From Clavelina lepadiformis (Eukaryota > Chordata > Ascidiacea > Aplousobranchia > Clavelinidae): DNA of 64,000 nucleotides. The position numbers were made by a program, and so were the translations under genes. This document shows positions 1 through 13,700 of this stretch, piece after piece. How positions within the stretch are numbered: the first letter of the stretch is position 1; each line of letters begins with the position of its first letter. The stretch lies in the NCBI RefSeq assembly GCF_947623445.1, contig NC_135247.1, forward strand, positions 3,660,501 through 3,724,500, written 5' to 3'. The notes beneath the pieces were generated by a model. The model was not told the DNA's origin. It saw only the letters and a list, made by a program, of their open reading frames with translations, and did not search any database.

Positions 1-3000
1 TAATGGTTGTTTCGAAAATCACGAGTCGTTCATAAAATTATCATCTTTGATAGTTTCGGTTTTATCTTCCACATTAAGTATCAGAATCTCCGCGATAATA
101 CATTAATATCTTTTTCGGCAACGAGCGAAATTTTGCGTGGTAACGACTGCTGAGTTAGCCGTTGGAAAAAGACATCCAATTAAAATATGACGAAACATCA
201 GCTGATGATATCTGTGACATTTTTATAGGTTAAATTTAATCGAAATATTCCTGGTAATTGATATTTTTATTGCACTGGACGCCTTGACATTCAAGAAATA
301 CCCTCACCTATGAAACCCAGGCAAAAATGAAAAGAATGGTGCGCATGAAAAAGTTCCCTCTTAATACTGTATAAATGGCGTCAACGTATAGCATTGAATC
401 GGTAAACTTAATTTCTGTCTCAACTCACAACGTATGTCGGGTTTAAATTTGCGCTTATCACTGCAGCAATGTCAGACTATTCGCTGCTGCAGATGTGTTT
501 GTTTCAGTTAGATCTATCCGTTCATGTGCTCTTGGTTGCGTTTTACTTGTTTGTCTGCGTTGCAACATTATTTCTTTATTAATATCTTCCCAAAATAAAA
601 TAACAAAGCAATTTTGACTGGTTATTGACCTCCTTTAACCTTTGCAAGGTTCGTAGCTCTGTCTGGGCCGAGCCAGATCAGTTGTCTGATGGACCGGACA
701 GTAATTTGGCAGGACACCCGCGTTAATTTTGCCAACGGACTAAGATCAACACAGACACCAAATCATAAATATTGAAACAGGATCAAAACGTTTCTTTGCT
801 ATAGTATGGAAAATATACGACAACTCACTGCTTTAGTTTAAATTGGCAGTTTTGAACTTATTCCGATGATGACAATATTCTGTTCTTGATCCAAAGAGCC
901 TCTCCAGTTGTTGGTCAAATAGCTAACGCCTAACAGACCCGGATATCCGTGATGGCGCTAATGCTTTCAATGATTTAACCATCTGAAGTGAAACGTGAAC
1001 TTTGGGGCGGTTTTGTTTTATTTTTTGTAGGTTTTGATTGCGTCTGTTTTATTAATTCGTTTGTTAAATTTTTGCAGAAAAACAATTTAACCAACATGGC
1101 TGTCTGTTGGCTTTTGACAATTTAACTAACCAGTTAACACACTCAGAGACATCAACCGGTCGGTAATATTAGAAAATATCGGGTACGTTTATCCACAATT
1201 AAAAACTTGAACAAGGCTTCAACGAGAACAACGCCGTCACAGTTTTAAAAATAATAATACTATTCCTAACAAGCTTTGGGCCTCACGAATTTAATTTTGT
1301 GATGGCTATTGATCCAACTCCGTGACGTAATTGGCGATCAAGTAGAGAATGCACGTCCTTATAAACGCAATTTCAGGAAAGTTTTTACATTCAAAAACTT
1401 TCACTTCCAGCCACTGTGTGAATGCCCATTAGATCACCTGACGGTCACTACAACGTTAAATGCAGTGGCCTAATTGTGAACAATTACTTCCGCCAATTAA
1501 AAGTGGACAGTTAGTCGGGCTAGGCGTGGGAGATTTCGGCTAATCAAGACCACTATAAGGTTATCTAATTTTGTAGGGTCGATTTTATTTAGGGACTTCC
1601 GAGCAACGTGTTGGAGAACTCTACGCCTGTCTACAGAACTGCATAAAATCAACACAAATGAAAATGTTGGAACGGCATCAAATTGAAATAGGATTTTCAA
1701 ATTCGAGTATTTGCGGTAGACTTCATGTTGGTATAGTCTTGTTCGTTGTTGAATTATGCGACAATAAAGATTTCAGGTCATTTCCAGGAAAGACAAAAGG
1801 TTAATTAGTTCAAACAGGCTATATTATCAAAAGTAAATACTACGCTTACAAAAACAGCCCATTGGAATAGAGACAGCATTTGTTTACATAAAGAATAAAC
1901 AGAAACTTGGCTTCGGCAATATCCCAGCTAAACGCTGAAGTGCAGACAGCTTTTTAAATGTTATCAAAGGGCGTCGGTGCAAGCGGCAGCCAACAGCCAC
2001 AAAGTTACAAAAATGATGCTTTCGGAATCTCTTGATAGCGATTCCACAACGCATCGATCAGTTACGATCAATACACTGCGCCATTAACGGCGAAAGCCCT
2101 TTTGTCGTCACCCTGAAAAATCTAATACAAATAATTACGTGAAAGCGTCTTATTTGTGGTACGTTTCAATTCGGTGAAGTGCAATAAATGCATTTTAGCT
2201 TTGGTTAAAAAGATGTTATAAACAACGTTTAGATAATCAAAGTAAACAACTTCTAACTTTTAATTGGATTAAAAGTACAGGTTTTTCTTACAAGTTACTT
2301 TTTAAACACTGAATCGTTTAGACAATGAGGCTAATGTGGGCTACGTTTTTTGCACTCGAAAGTAGTAAATGACGTAAATTGAAGTTAGTTAATATGGCCA
2401 GTGAACTGTGTCGGTATGCATGCACAATTAAAATAATGTATAAAGTAAAATATGGAAACTTAACATTTCAAAAATAGCTGCCTCGAAAAACGCTTTTGTT
2501 CGAAAGTACTTAATTATTAAGCGTTGATTTTAGAAAAGAAAAATGGCCGCCATCAGCGCTATTGAGTGTGAACCTGTGACAGAATTGCATGTGTTGCTAT
2601 GATCAGTTTAAAAGTGATTCGTGCGTTTCGTGAAGTACCTTGCGCATCGGCAGAATAAACAGCTCGGCACGTCGATACATGCTGACAATAAATCGGCTTA
2701 GCCTATGTTTGGTTTATAAACGAATTAAATAGAAAATATGCTGTATCTCATAAACCTAAGCATGTTTTGCTGAGTTTCGATGTTTTTCATCAAGATACTG
2801 CAATAATTTTAGATTTTTAAATATTTTTTTAACTTTCTTACATTAGATAACCGCTCATAGCTTCAGGAGACAACTACTTTGCAGAACTTGCGCTTGCAGA
2901 GAAGCTATAGGGCAGGTTCGATAAAATATAACGGACAAGAAATGGTGCAGCTCCTGCTATGAATTATTAATTTTACGAAACACTTTGAACTTTTTCGTCA

Positions 3001-6000
3001 TAATCGACTAGGAAACTGACGACTTATCAACCGGCTTCATTTTGATACAAGCTCTTTAGTGAAAAACGATGATTTTCGGTAAAATTTTGATTTTCACAGT
3101 CGCACTGCTACCTGTCATACGATTTTCGCTGTTTCAGTTTACTAGGACTTGAGCGGGCCCCCTGGGCGATAGTTCAGGTTCGTATTTCTGACCGTCATCT
3201 TTGTAATTTTATATAGGTTTAAATTGAAATTCGCACTGCGAGTTTTTGACTTAACTTCGGCCAGGTGATCACTAGCAGGTGCGACGACTGAAGTAAGACA
3301 GTGTGATAGATTCGACGGCGGAATTCCAAATGTACCAAGTTGCTTGAAATAGTTTATTAAGCGCTTAATGCAATATATCTTAGAGTTGAACGTAAAGAAA
3401 GGTGTATTTAAAATTGTGCTGTACGTTAGTAAAAGTTATGAAGAAAGTTACCCTGCGTGGTGTATACTAGTTTGTTCTTTAGTATCTTATCTCAGTTTGG
3501 AGTAAAACTTGTTTAATGTTTTTTGTTTGAAAAAGGTTTCATAACTCTTATTGTGTTGCACTTGATTCTACTTACAGTTGATGAATATGCACGCGTTGTC
3601 ACGGCCATATATGATGTGAAAAAGTTGTACTTTATTTAAGAAGTTGTACTTTATGTAAAAACTTGGCAAATGTCGAAAGTTACTGAAAGACAGTTCGAAT
3701 ATTTATATTATTTAGTATTGATTTTTAGATGCATATGTGCAGCAGCGCATTTGGCTTAATATAGAATGTCATAATGGGCTTTGTAGTTCAGCATTCGACT
3801 TGAAAATGCCGCCATAGCTCATTAGTAATTTGTTTATATTATAATGATAGAAATTTACGCCACATAAACAGCAATTCAAATATTTTTTATTTTGTTGTAA
3901 AATCCGGCTACGATGAAGTAGCAGTACGAATATGGTTTGCAGATTTATTGCGAAATATTATACAGTATCAATATTGTACTTGCGCTGTGACCTACTTTAA
4001 TTGGAATTTGGAGTAGGTTCATTTGTTTTCATTGCATGGTAGACAATTGATAACCAAAAGATACAGTATGTCCTGACGGCTAACGATTCATATTTTCATG
4101 AACTTTTTGTGTCAGATCGCCAAATTGTTGGGCACGTGAGGCAACGTCACAAACGAACGATTGTAACCCGACAAAGCACTTGTGAAATAGTTGTTGTTGG
4201 TAACGCAGAAATATATAACTTATAGCAAGTTAGCAACCTTTGGTTGAATGTACATTGTATAACGTCTAAAAGTCACCACATTTTTAACTTTCCAGGGCAA
4301 AGACTTTTGTGACATAATTGTGACGACTTAAGCAGTTTTTATTTCCCCCTGAAATGGTAACAATTTCCCTTTGATGACGAATAATAAAGTTATTATCGGC
4401 ATGCTTTGTACGACTGTTGTCTTAATACGATACTCTGTCATCAGTAGGCAGCCACTTAAAAGCAGACTAACACAACTTACCCGTCGTTTCATCCCTGCTG
4501 GACTATCTATTTTCATTTGTTGCTATATTTTTCTGTAAAGATTGCGTCATTTTCAATTTTAAGCTGAAGTTTTCGCCGAAATGATATTTTCTGATATCAT
4601 AAACCGCCTATTATGATATCACAGGCCATAGAGAAATTGCCGCATCGGATAACACTCGACTTGCAAAGCCTGATAGCATAAGTGTTTTGGTGGTGTGATA
4701 GTTTGTTGTTTTGTTTTCAACGATCGTTGCTGTAAATCGTTCCGAAAACAAACTCTAACACTTTCAGAATAATACCATAAACAAAGGCTTTGTGACGTCG
4801 TGATTACGAGACAATGTGCCGCCCAATGACAAGAAATTTTAGAACATGATAATGAGCTTGAGGTTAGGGGTCACATGTCACTCTTGTAATCCTATACGTG
4901 GCCCCTTATAACCTTGTCACTGCATACGGAATAACTGACGGTCATTTGTCAGTCATTTTAAAATGACCGTTTTCGTCTTAAGGATGAAAATGACTTCAAA
5001 GTTGTCTCTTTTCGAAAATAGGACAGCACGTTTGCTATGGGGCAGACTGTATCGCACAATCAGCAAAACAGTATAAACTTGAAAGTAAGATTTAATTAAT
5101 TTTATGTATTATTTCATTGTTTTTGCGATATAAATCACAATTTATATTTTTCGCATATTTTTGTTGTAGTTTTAAACAGAAAATCAGCACTTTGTTCGCC
5201 AAGATTAACGTGTTTGCGCAAAAAATAAGAAATCACAGACAAATTTTAATTTTTTATTCAAAAAATAGTTTTTTTTCCGACAAAATTTGTCTAAATTAAC
5301 CCTGGCTCATCAGCAGTTTCAATGATAAAAATCTTTTCAAAACACCACCTGCAAATTGAGTCATGGAACCATAAGTTCGATTCGTTTGGAGAAATTAAAT
5401 TTTACACCTTCCTTCGTGATTATATGCCCTCAATTGCTTTATTCATGGCGGTGTTATTATTTTTAGATCCCTATCTGAATAATTTTCATGATTTTGTTAT
5501 AATCGCACTTCAGCTAAAAGTCATTGAGTTCTCTTTTTATTGGGTTTAGTGATCACTTGTATAAAGAAAGTTGTCTTGTCGAACTTTCACACTCTACAAT
5601 TTATTCTAAGGTTGATTTGCTTAAAATTTGTACAAGAAAATTTCCCGCCTTTGTTAAAACGAATATATTTTCTTGTGCTCAGAACAATTCTTTGAAGTTT
5701 TGCCCAAACCTCAGAAACCTCAAACTTGCTAAACCTACTTAAAAGCTGTTGATCCACCACAACTGCGCAAACAACCATATAATGTGTGACTTTTCACGCA
5801 TTAGAATTATCAGTCGCAATGAAATATGTCAAGTTAAATTTTCCGTGCCATAACTGGTAACTTTGTGTGAAATTTCTCAGCTCATTACTCTAAACTGCGT
5901 GTTATCGGGAGCCATTTGTTAAACCAAACCTGCAGGCAAGGTCGTATCTGATATAAACTTAGGGTATGGCAGGGAAAATGCATTTTTAGCATGTTTGGAA

Positions 6001-7757
6001 TTTTATTTTAAAATGTAAGAATCTGTTATTTGCAAAAATCTGTTTTACTTTGTACGCATAGAAACCCGTTATTTTTTCGGTAAAAAAAAAATATATTGTT
6101 TGTGCTCATGCAGTTTACCGGGACTTTCTTGGCAACTGTGACAGTATAAGACTTCAGAACGGTAAATTTTCTTATCTTATTTTCAAATCATATCATTGCT
6201 TTTACGTAAGCAAGTACAGTGTGACGTCAAGGGAAGTCTAAAAAATTGTTCTATTAATTTTGAAATAACTTTTATAGATATAAAATATTTCATAATAGGC
6301 TTTATAAGTCAGTTTTGATGGCACAAGGTTGTGTAAATTTTTCTATTTCAAACGAGCAGGGTCATATCGCCTTGTACCATCTTACTGCATTCATGTTCTG
6401 TTCTGTTTGTGAAGGGCGTGTGTGGGTGCATGAATGTCCACATTTGGTTCTACATGATGTCCAATTCTCTGACAGGCGCATTAATCTAACTTCTTAATTG
6501 CCGAAAAGACGCCCAGTTTTGTAACTTTAAAAGATATGATCTGTTCTTTCGGCAAAATATGTCAAAAATTTCTAAGTGGTTTTTATAGAAAGTATTTGTA
6601 TTTTCAAACTGCAGTTTTATGAAGAATAAAGCCACCATTGCAAAGCCCACTCGACAGCACTTTCTATGTGTTTCAGCGAAAAGCTGAAATTTAATCTTAA
6701 CGTTTCAAATGTCTGCTTTATGGAAATTCTTTTAGAAGTTTTCGACGTGATTTAGAGCAACACTCCACTTATTCTATGTTTTGTCTTATGATTATTCCGT
6801 AATTGCCGTGACTCTTAAGTTCCACCTAACCGGCATCTTTTTGATCACTCTTGTTCGTATAATTATGACAACAAAATTATTAGATCATAAAGGGTGACAG
6901 CGAGTGTTTTTCCTTTGATGCAACAATCAAGTTTTATCGGGCAAGGTTTAGATAATGAACGGTTTCCGATTCGACGGTACCAGGGATGCATACATGACGT
7001 TGGCCCAGATCAAGCGAAATTGACCAATTACAGATGAGAGATAGTACCGTACGACCACCTATGCAGGTAACCCAAACTTGTAAAACTAATTGGTTGGAAG
7101 GACAATTTTGTGGTGGCGACAAGGTGCTTATTATGACATCACAAACGGAAATACGAGCACGTGTCGTAGCAATTGCTAACGAGTTTTAACTCTTAATAAT
7201 ATAAGTAGTTGCATACGCAACTAACATATGTCAAACGAAGTTCTACTCATAGGAAAAGCTGTAACTGGTACGGAGATGTCTGTTTATCATGATCAGAAAT
7301 TGCACTTTAGCCGCTCGTTATCAGCTGACTTTGCACTAAAATCCATTCACCTTTTTCTTACTCTTTCATCTGCAGGCTGGTTTTAAGTGAAAGTCAAGTT
7401 GCTTTTAGTGTCAGTGAATGTGGATTTTCTGTTTATTACCAAGCGACGAATTGAATTTACAAGGATAAAGAAAACGAACAGGAGTTTAAGCAACTGACCG
7501 AATCTGACAGTCTGCATTCTCACCTCGGCAAAGAAGTTTAGGTGATACGACGTCGTTGCTGTCGTCGTCGTCGTTTCGTAACAATTGTTCAGTGTCACGC
7601 TGGGCGACATCAATTCTTTGCTTATTTTATAGCAAAGTTTACTGCTAGGAGTGATCAGTTGAAATTGATGAGTGAATTAGCTCATTTTGACATGCGACAA
7701 TTTCGATAGCTTCTGAGAAGAGTTTACTGAAAGTATAATTGGAGTCTGAGCCTGTAA
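1..7757. other. Intergenic, 5' flank of the Wnt gene
   Basis: No open reading frame here has coding character; the longest are short, AT-rich and lack splice-site support. The stretch holds a GTC/GAC trinucleotide run near 7557-7573 and a pyrimidine-rich splice-acceptor-like site ending at about 7377. That site could be the acceptor of a 5' untranslated exon or of a trans-spliced leader for the gene starting at 7758. Cis-regulatory DNA of the Wnt gene is likely here, but I cannot point to a specific element. Confidence 0.5.
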
Positions 7758-10700
7758 ATGATAAACAGGCGACTTAGACAGTCAAACTTTGAGGGCATGA
7801 AATTGAACGACCGAACTGAATCGTTTTCTTCATGCGAAAAAGACGTCGTTCCACTGGAAGAAAACGACTCAAATCTGATCAATGAAGACAGGTACTGTAA
7901 CGCAATAACTTCTGCACAAGACCACAGAAGTTTAAGCTTTAGATTTCAGGCGTATTTTCTTTCAAAACTTTTAGCCACAAAGACTCGGGTTTCTGGAAAA
8001 TTTGAGAAGGAAAATAATAAAAGACAACTTTCGTATTGCCACCAGCGATATAACTGGCAGACGCAAAATACTCATGTAAAGATTGCGGAGCACGCCTGCC
8101 ATTCAAACAATCAACCGATTAATTCTTTCGACGTCTGTGACATACCGATGAGGTCACAGGAAACTGCCCCATCCCCATCTGGAAAAGCTGTTCCGTCTTT
8201 TAAATTTACAGATAGCGCCACCTCTGGAAGTTTGCCGCACAGATTTTCAAGGTCGCCAAAATCTTTATGCCGCTCGGAAGACGGAATATCGGGTATTACG
8301 TCACAATGCAACGGTTGTAATCCCGTTTTAAATGGATTAACATTTGCCAAGACAAGCAAAACACGTCACAAGCCGTCTATTTTCTGCTCTGCATCACGAA
8401 CCAACCTGACGACATCATTGCATGTAGTTAACATCATTTTTCTACTCCAGATAATAGCTTTGCTTGTGGGCGGCACATCGGCAGTTTGGTGGTGAGTTCT
8501 TTTTATGATTATTAATAATATTCGTTTATTTTCAATACTTCCGGAACGATGCCCTCTCGGGGGCTAAAAATAACTTACTTTTTCCAACTCCAAGGGAAAA
8601 CAAGAAAAAGCAATTAATTTCAAGTTCATAGAATGGTATGCAAAGTATGTTTTGGTCAATGTCGGCTTGGCAGCACTGTACCTGTTACACAAATGCTCGA
8701 ATACAGTAGGTATTAATACCGGCAGGAGGCAATTAGGATTTCGTGACAAAAAGTTAGAGGAAACTGTATTTTAGTGGGTTGAGCGTTTGTCCGTGCAATC
8801 TTATCGTAGAATTTTATCACAGCGCTAACATTTTGGTATAAACACGCATTTCGTGAGCTTTCTGGGGTGACTTTTTCGCCGCGAGGCTACAGGTTGAAGA
8901 CGCCATTCTGATTTGCTTCATTCTTGATTAAGTCACGATCTTGCTCTTGCCACCTTACTCATATTTTGGCCAGAGATCTCGAGACCGAGATAACATTTGC
9001 CGCTTTGAAAAACAAGAAATGAAATATTACGCCACAATGACGATTATGGCGTGTTTTAAGTATTTAGCAAATTATAGTAAACGGTTATTTTTTGCATCGT
9101 AAACACCTAGGTTGGTCGCTATAAAGTTACACGGCCCAGGAGGCCGAACACGAGTTGGTAAGTTCTTGTAAAATACTTGCTATTTACATCGGACTGATTT
9201 GTGGTCTGCCTGTTTTTGCACGCGATTTGCTGGTGCTGGTGAAATTTTTGCGCCGTATGTTAAGGTAATAGAGACATAATGGCGTCCCAAGCGAATTGGA
9301 AATGTGGTTATTTAATTGAATAAAGATCTTGTTTTGGGAAAGTTTATTCGATTTGAGAATTCAAAAATTCCGTTCGCGTGTCGTAAGTAGAAGCGAAATA
9401 ATTATTATCGTCGATATATGAATTATCGCTAAATTTTGATGACGATTTTTCATTCGTCACATTTAAACTATGACATCACTACCGGCATTTTTAATTCGGG
9501 GAATTTCATGTTATTATTCATGTTGGCTTTTGGTTCAAAATTTTGTGTTTTTATTATTCCCTTCTTTTTGTTTTGTCTTATTGATTAAGTGACGAATTTT
9601 GAGACAGGGTAATTTTTTCTTTCTTTGGAGGTGGCAGCTTTTCCTCACATCTGTCGCATGGTTCTTTGTGATTGATGAAGTCTTTCAGGTCAAAACTTTC
9701 TTGTTACTTTTTAGCTTAAAACGAGACATTTTTCATTTTGTCGAGTGAATTTTCGTTTAGCACTCCAAACTCGGTTAGTATTTGATTGCTGTACCAGCAA
9801 AACGAACGCCAAAAGTTTTTTTTTAGTTTCAATAATATGCGTATCCGATTCTTGTAAATTGGCTTTTAAATCCATTCCTCTTAATTTATTTAATTAGTAG
9901 GCCTATTGCGGCCATACACCATCTTTTTCATTATATTGTTAATAGACTGTGCTTTGTACCTGTGCTTAAGTAAATCCATGTTTAGTTTGGAAACCGTTAT
10001 GGCATGAAATCAGAACTTGATCAATGTGAGATTCCTTGCCTCCATAATAACGCATGATTTTTTCAATTTGTCCCCAAACAATTTTGAAAAAATGTTTTAG
10101 ACAGTTTTAAATAGCCATGACGTAAATCGGTTGGCACCCTGCAAGCGTTCTCTAAAATTGTGGTGGAAGTTGTTACGGAAACGGTAATACCAGCAAGAAA
10201 CTTTTTTGTTGATGTATTAACAAGTTTTGGCATAATTTCATAAACACAAAACACTGTCTAGCCTCCTAATCCGTTCATGATGACCTGAAGACTATGACAT
10301 TGTATCTGAAGTTTAACCTAGAAATGGCTTATAGGCTAGGTCAGTGCTTCTCAACCTTTTTTTACGGCGACCCAAATATTAAACGTAAATTAATAGCGAT
10401 GCTGAGGCGATCCAATTTTTTTACCCAAAAATTGGGTATTTACAAATATTTAGCCTTGACTCGAAAGTAGCTAATCTAAAGTCTCACAGCAAATAATCAT
10501 CATCATTCTTCTTCACTTGTGTTTCCGCAACAATGCAGTATGACGTCAACAAACAGTCAATATGCAATGAATAGAGTAAGGTACCTGGTTATCGAACGGC
10601 TTTGTGGACTAGTTTAATTGGCGACGGCGACCCAAACCAACCAAATGGCGACCCATTTTTTGGTCGTAACCGAGGGGTAGAGAAGCACCGGGTAGGGCTA

Positions 10701-13700
10701 AGTAAATAAGTAACTAAGAGCTATTACCGTTGTGTATTCTCAGTTTCAACGTTGCCTGTGAAAATACTGCACCATTGAAAAGGCATAACCATCAGCAGTC
10801 TGACTACACAAGGAAGTTTCACACTTTAAAAAGGCAGCAAATATATTTTTAATGGGACGTAGACTTAACAAGTGAAACACAAAAATCCCCCCTACTATAA
10901 CATTGGCAACCATTGTTAGAAAATGCATTGATTCTCATTACATTAAAGTGTGCTGTCAATGGACGATCTGGTGACTAAGAGAAATAGTTTTTATGTTATG
11001 TTTTTGTTGATAATAAATAATTAAACGTGTTTTGCCTCCTTGAAGTTTCTTAAAAGCGTCTGCCAAGATGTGTTGTATAAATGCGAGCAAAGGAAACGAA
11101 TAATTAATACCTCGAAGGGCTCGGAATTCTTACAGCTGAGTCACCGACAATATTCGCCACGATGAAAACCGGTGATAACTTTTATTCATTTCTCATTGGT
11201 CTCACAGTCTTATATCTCCACCAGTCGCTGATTTCAGCGTCGGGAGAGTTTAAGAAGGGTTGCTCTTTTCTTCATTTGTTTAAGCTGTCAATAAACACAC
11301 CGGTCCATGCTTTTCATTCCAAGCAAAACGATAAACATTCATTATGGAGACGAACCTCGGACGTGAACCTTATGACGTAATTGTGTTATTAATTCCATCG
11401 CGGTGTAAGTGATGTCATTCGTGTGTTGTAGACACTGTATACTTGACCATGATGCTTGCATGGTTTTCAAGGCTCTAGTAACTGACCTATGGATGGATAT
11501 CATCTAGCTGTATTTCTTCTTTGTTGCATTGGCTTGTCGGCGTTGCTGTTAATCCAGCGTCATACGCCATAGTTCTGATTACTATATACAGCCTACTAGT
11601 TGTGGCTATTAAGCTGCAGAAATTCTTGCCTTTGATAAAATTTCGATTGCGTTTGTCTGATTTCATAAAATCTTCTAATTTAAACTTTTAGTCTCTTTCG
11701 CCCCAAAGGCTTGACATGTCCTAACCTTTTTATTCTTTTCCGGAAAATCGGTTGTTTGTGGCTCCGTGATGAACAGCTGTAAAATTTGAATGTGTTTATT
11801 TGTCACAGTACCTCTTATATGTGTTTGTTATACGGACGTTAAACGTCAAACTAAGGGTGAAGTTTTAGCAGTCACTATAAGAGCTATAGTTGATACGGAG
11901 ACAAGCTTCCACGTAGCGCATGACAGGGCATAAATCGATTGAGGTGACTAAAGCTATATGCTTTGAATGAAATTTAATGTATAAAATAATGTTGACAAGG
12001 TGTGAACTTCCACATTATGTCTTTTGCATGACGAATGATGAAAGCATAATGTTTTTTCTGCTTACGTCAACCGGCATCAAATTTCGATTTGAAAAAAGCA
12101 ACCTCACTTTAACTGAGGTTCTGAGTTGATGCAAGTTGAAATAAAAGTGTGATGACATCGCTTTCGTCTGACTCAGTATGGTATTGAGTTTTATAACCTA
12201 TACATACGTTGTTTCTAAGAAAACAAAGTTTGGGCTACAATCTAGGCTAATATGGTATACTTTGTCTGATGAACGTAAACTAAATTATTTTCCAATGGTT
12301 TGACAATAGATCTATTTTAAACTGCCTAGTAAGTACCGCTGTATCGCCTGTATGGACTCCGAATTACTAAGAAACAATCCTTTACTTTGTTAAAAAATGT
12401 GATGGCTAAAAGGCAAGCGTTTTTAATGCCTTAATTTAATGTTTTGTTTACGAATAATAACGACTATAATCAGGCTAAGCCAGCGTTATGAGACGTCTGG
12501 CGGTTTTTTCTCAAGCGTAAGCAAAATGCAGAAGGACAGATGGTAATTGTTTACCTCATAATTTAAGGCCTCTTGCCCACTGAAAGTTAATAGATTAATT
12601 CAGTCATTATGACATCCCTGTATTGACCAGTATGCAGTTAAGATCTGTCGATTTCAGTGTGGGCATGTATGATGCTAGCACCCGCATAACTCCGTTTACA
12701 GACAACCGCTTCCACAACGTTGGTCATGCTCTAATAGCCACGCCTTAGATAACTGATCGGTGGGTGGATGTTTATCTGTACTCTTAGCTAATTATCGGAA
12801 ATTGTGGTGCTATTTTGGAAATAACTTTGCTTTGGCTTTAGCATGTGACTTTAGTAGGCTAACTGTGAATGCCAATCAGCGCTAAACTTCCAAAACAAGT
12901 CTTATGTTATTTGATTTCTATGTAGGTCTCCCGGCAGCAGGTCGAGTTTGGTGAGCACCCAAAGAATATGTAGCTGGGCGCGTCAGATCGGCGGAACACA
13001 GGCTGAAACATGTGACAACCACCAACCAGTCATCGCTCAGGTATTTTAGTGTCCTTGCATAGCATTTTCTGCTTCTTTTTACTGGTTCAACCTCGATCTC
13101 GGCAAACAATTATTATTATAAATTTGGAGAAAAGTTTGGCTAGCATGATTTTGTATAGAAATTTGAGTTACACCACCTCACAACCAAACATGTCTAAAAT
13201 CCGTTTTGTTTTATTCGTTCAGATAGAAGAAGGTATTGAACTTGGAATGGAGCAATGTCAAGATGACTTCCGTCGCGATCGATGGAATTGTACGCAGCTC
13301 AAAAGGTCATACTTTGCCAGTCTTCTTAAACAAGGTATAACTTTGCTTTCCCTTTTACGGGTAAATGCTCTTTGTAGAATATTTTACTTCATTCGTCTGG
13401 AATTTGCCTCTCTCATGGACTACCTTGTGCTTAAACAGAACATAAGATTTTATTTCCAAACTAAAAGTAACCAACGTGCATCCGTAACAACAGAGTAACT
13501 AAGGACGACACTTTAGGCTGCCTCAAGAGGCGAGCAGTTTATTTTGCATTTCAAAATCAGGAAGTATATTTGATTGAGATCCGGTAACACTTGCCAGCAC
13601 ATTGCGAAGGCCAAAGGAAACTTCACCGGGTCTTATCTTCTGCCTTGTTTGATTGGGCAATAAGCTCTGGCATTTTTGCCCAGCGATGCGTTGGTTTAAT

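Noticed and set aside
7383-7613. 76-codon minus-strand frame rich in Thr
   Set aside because: The Thr run is a GTC/GAC trinucleotide repeat; the rest has no coding character.
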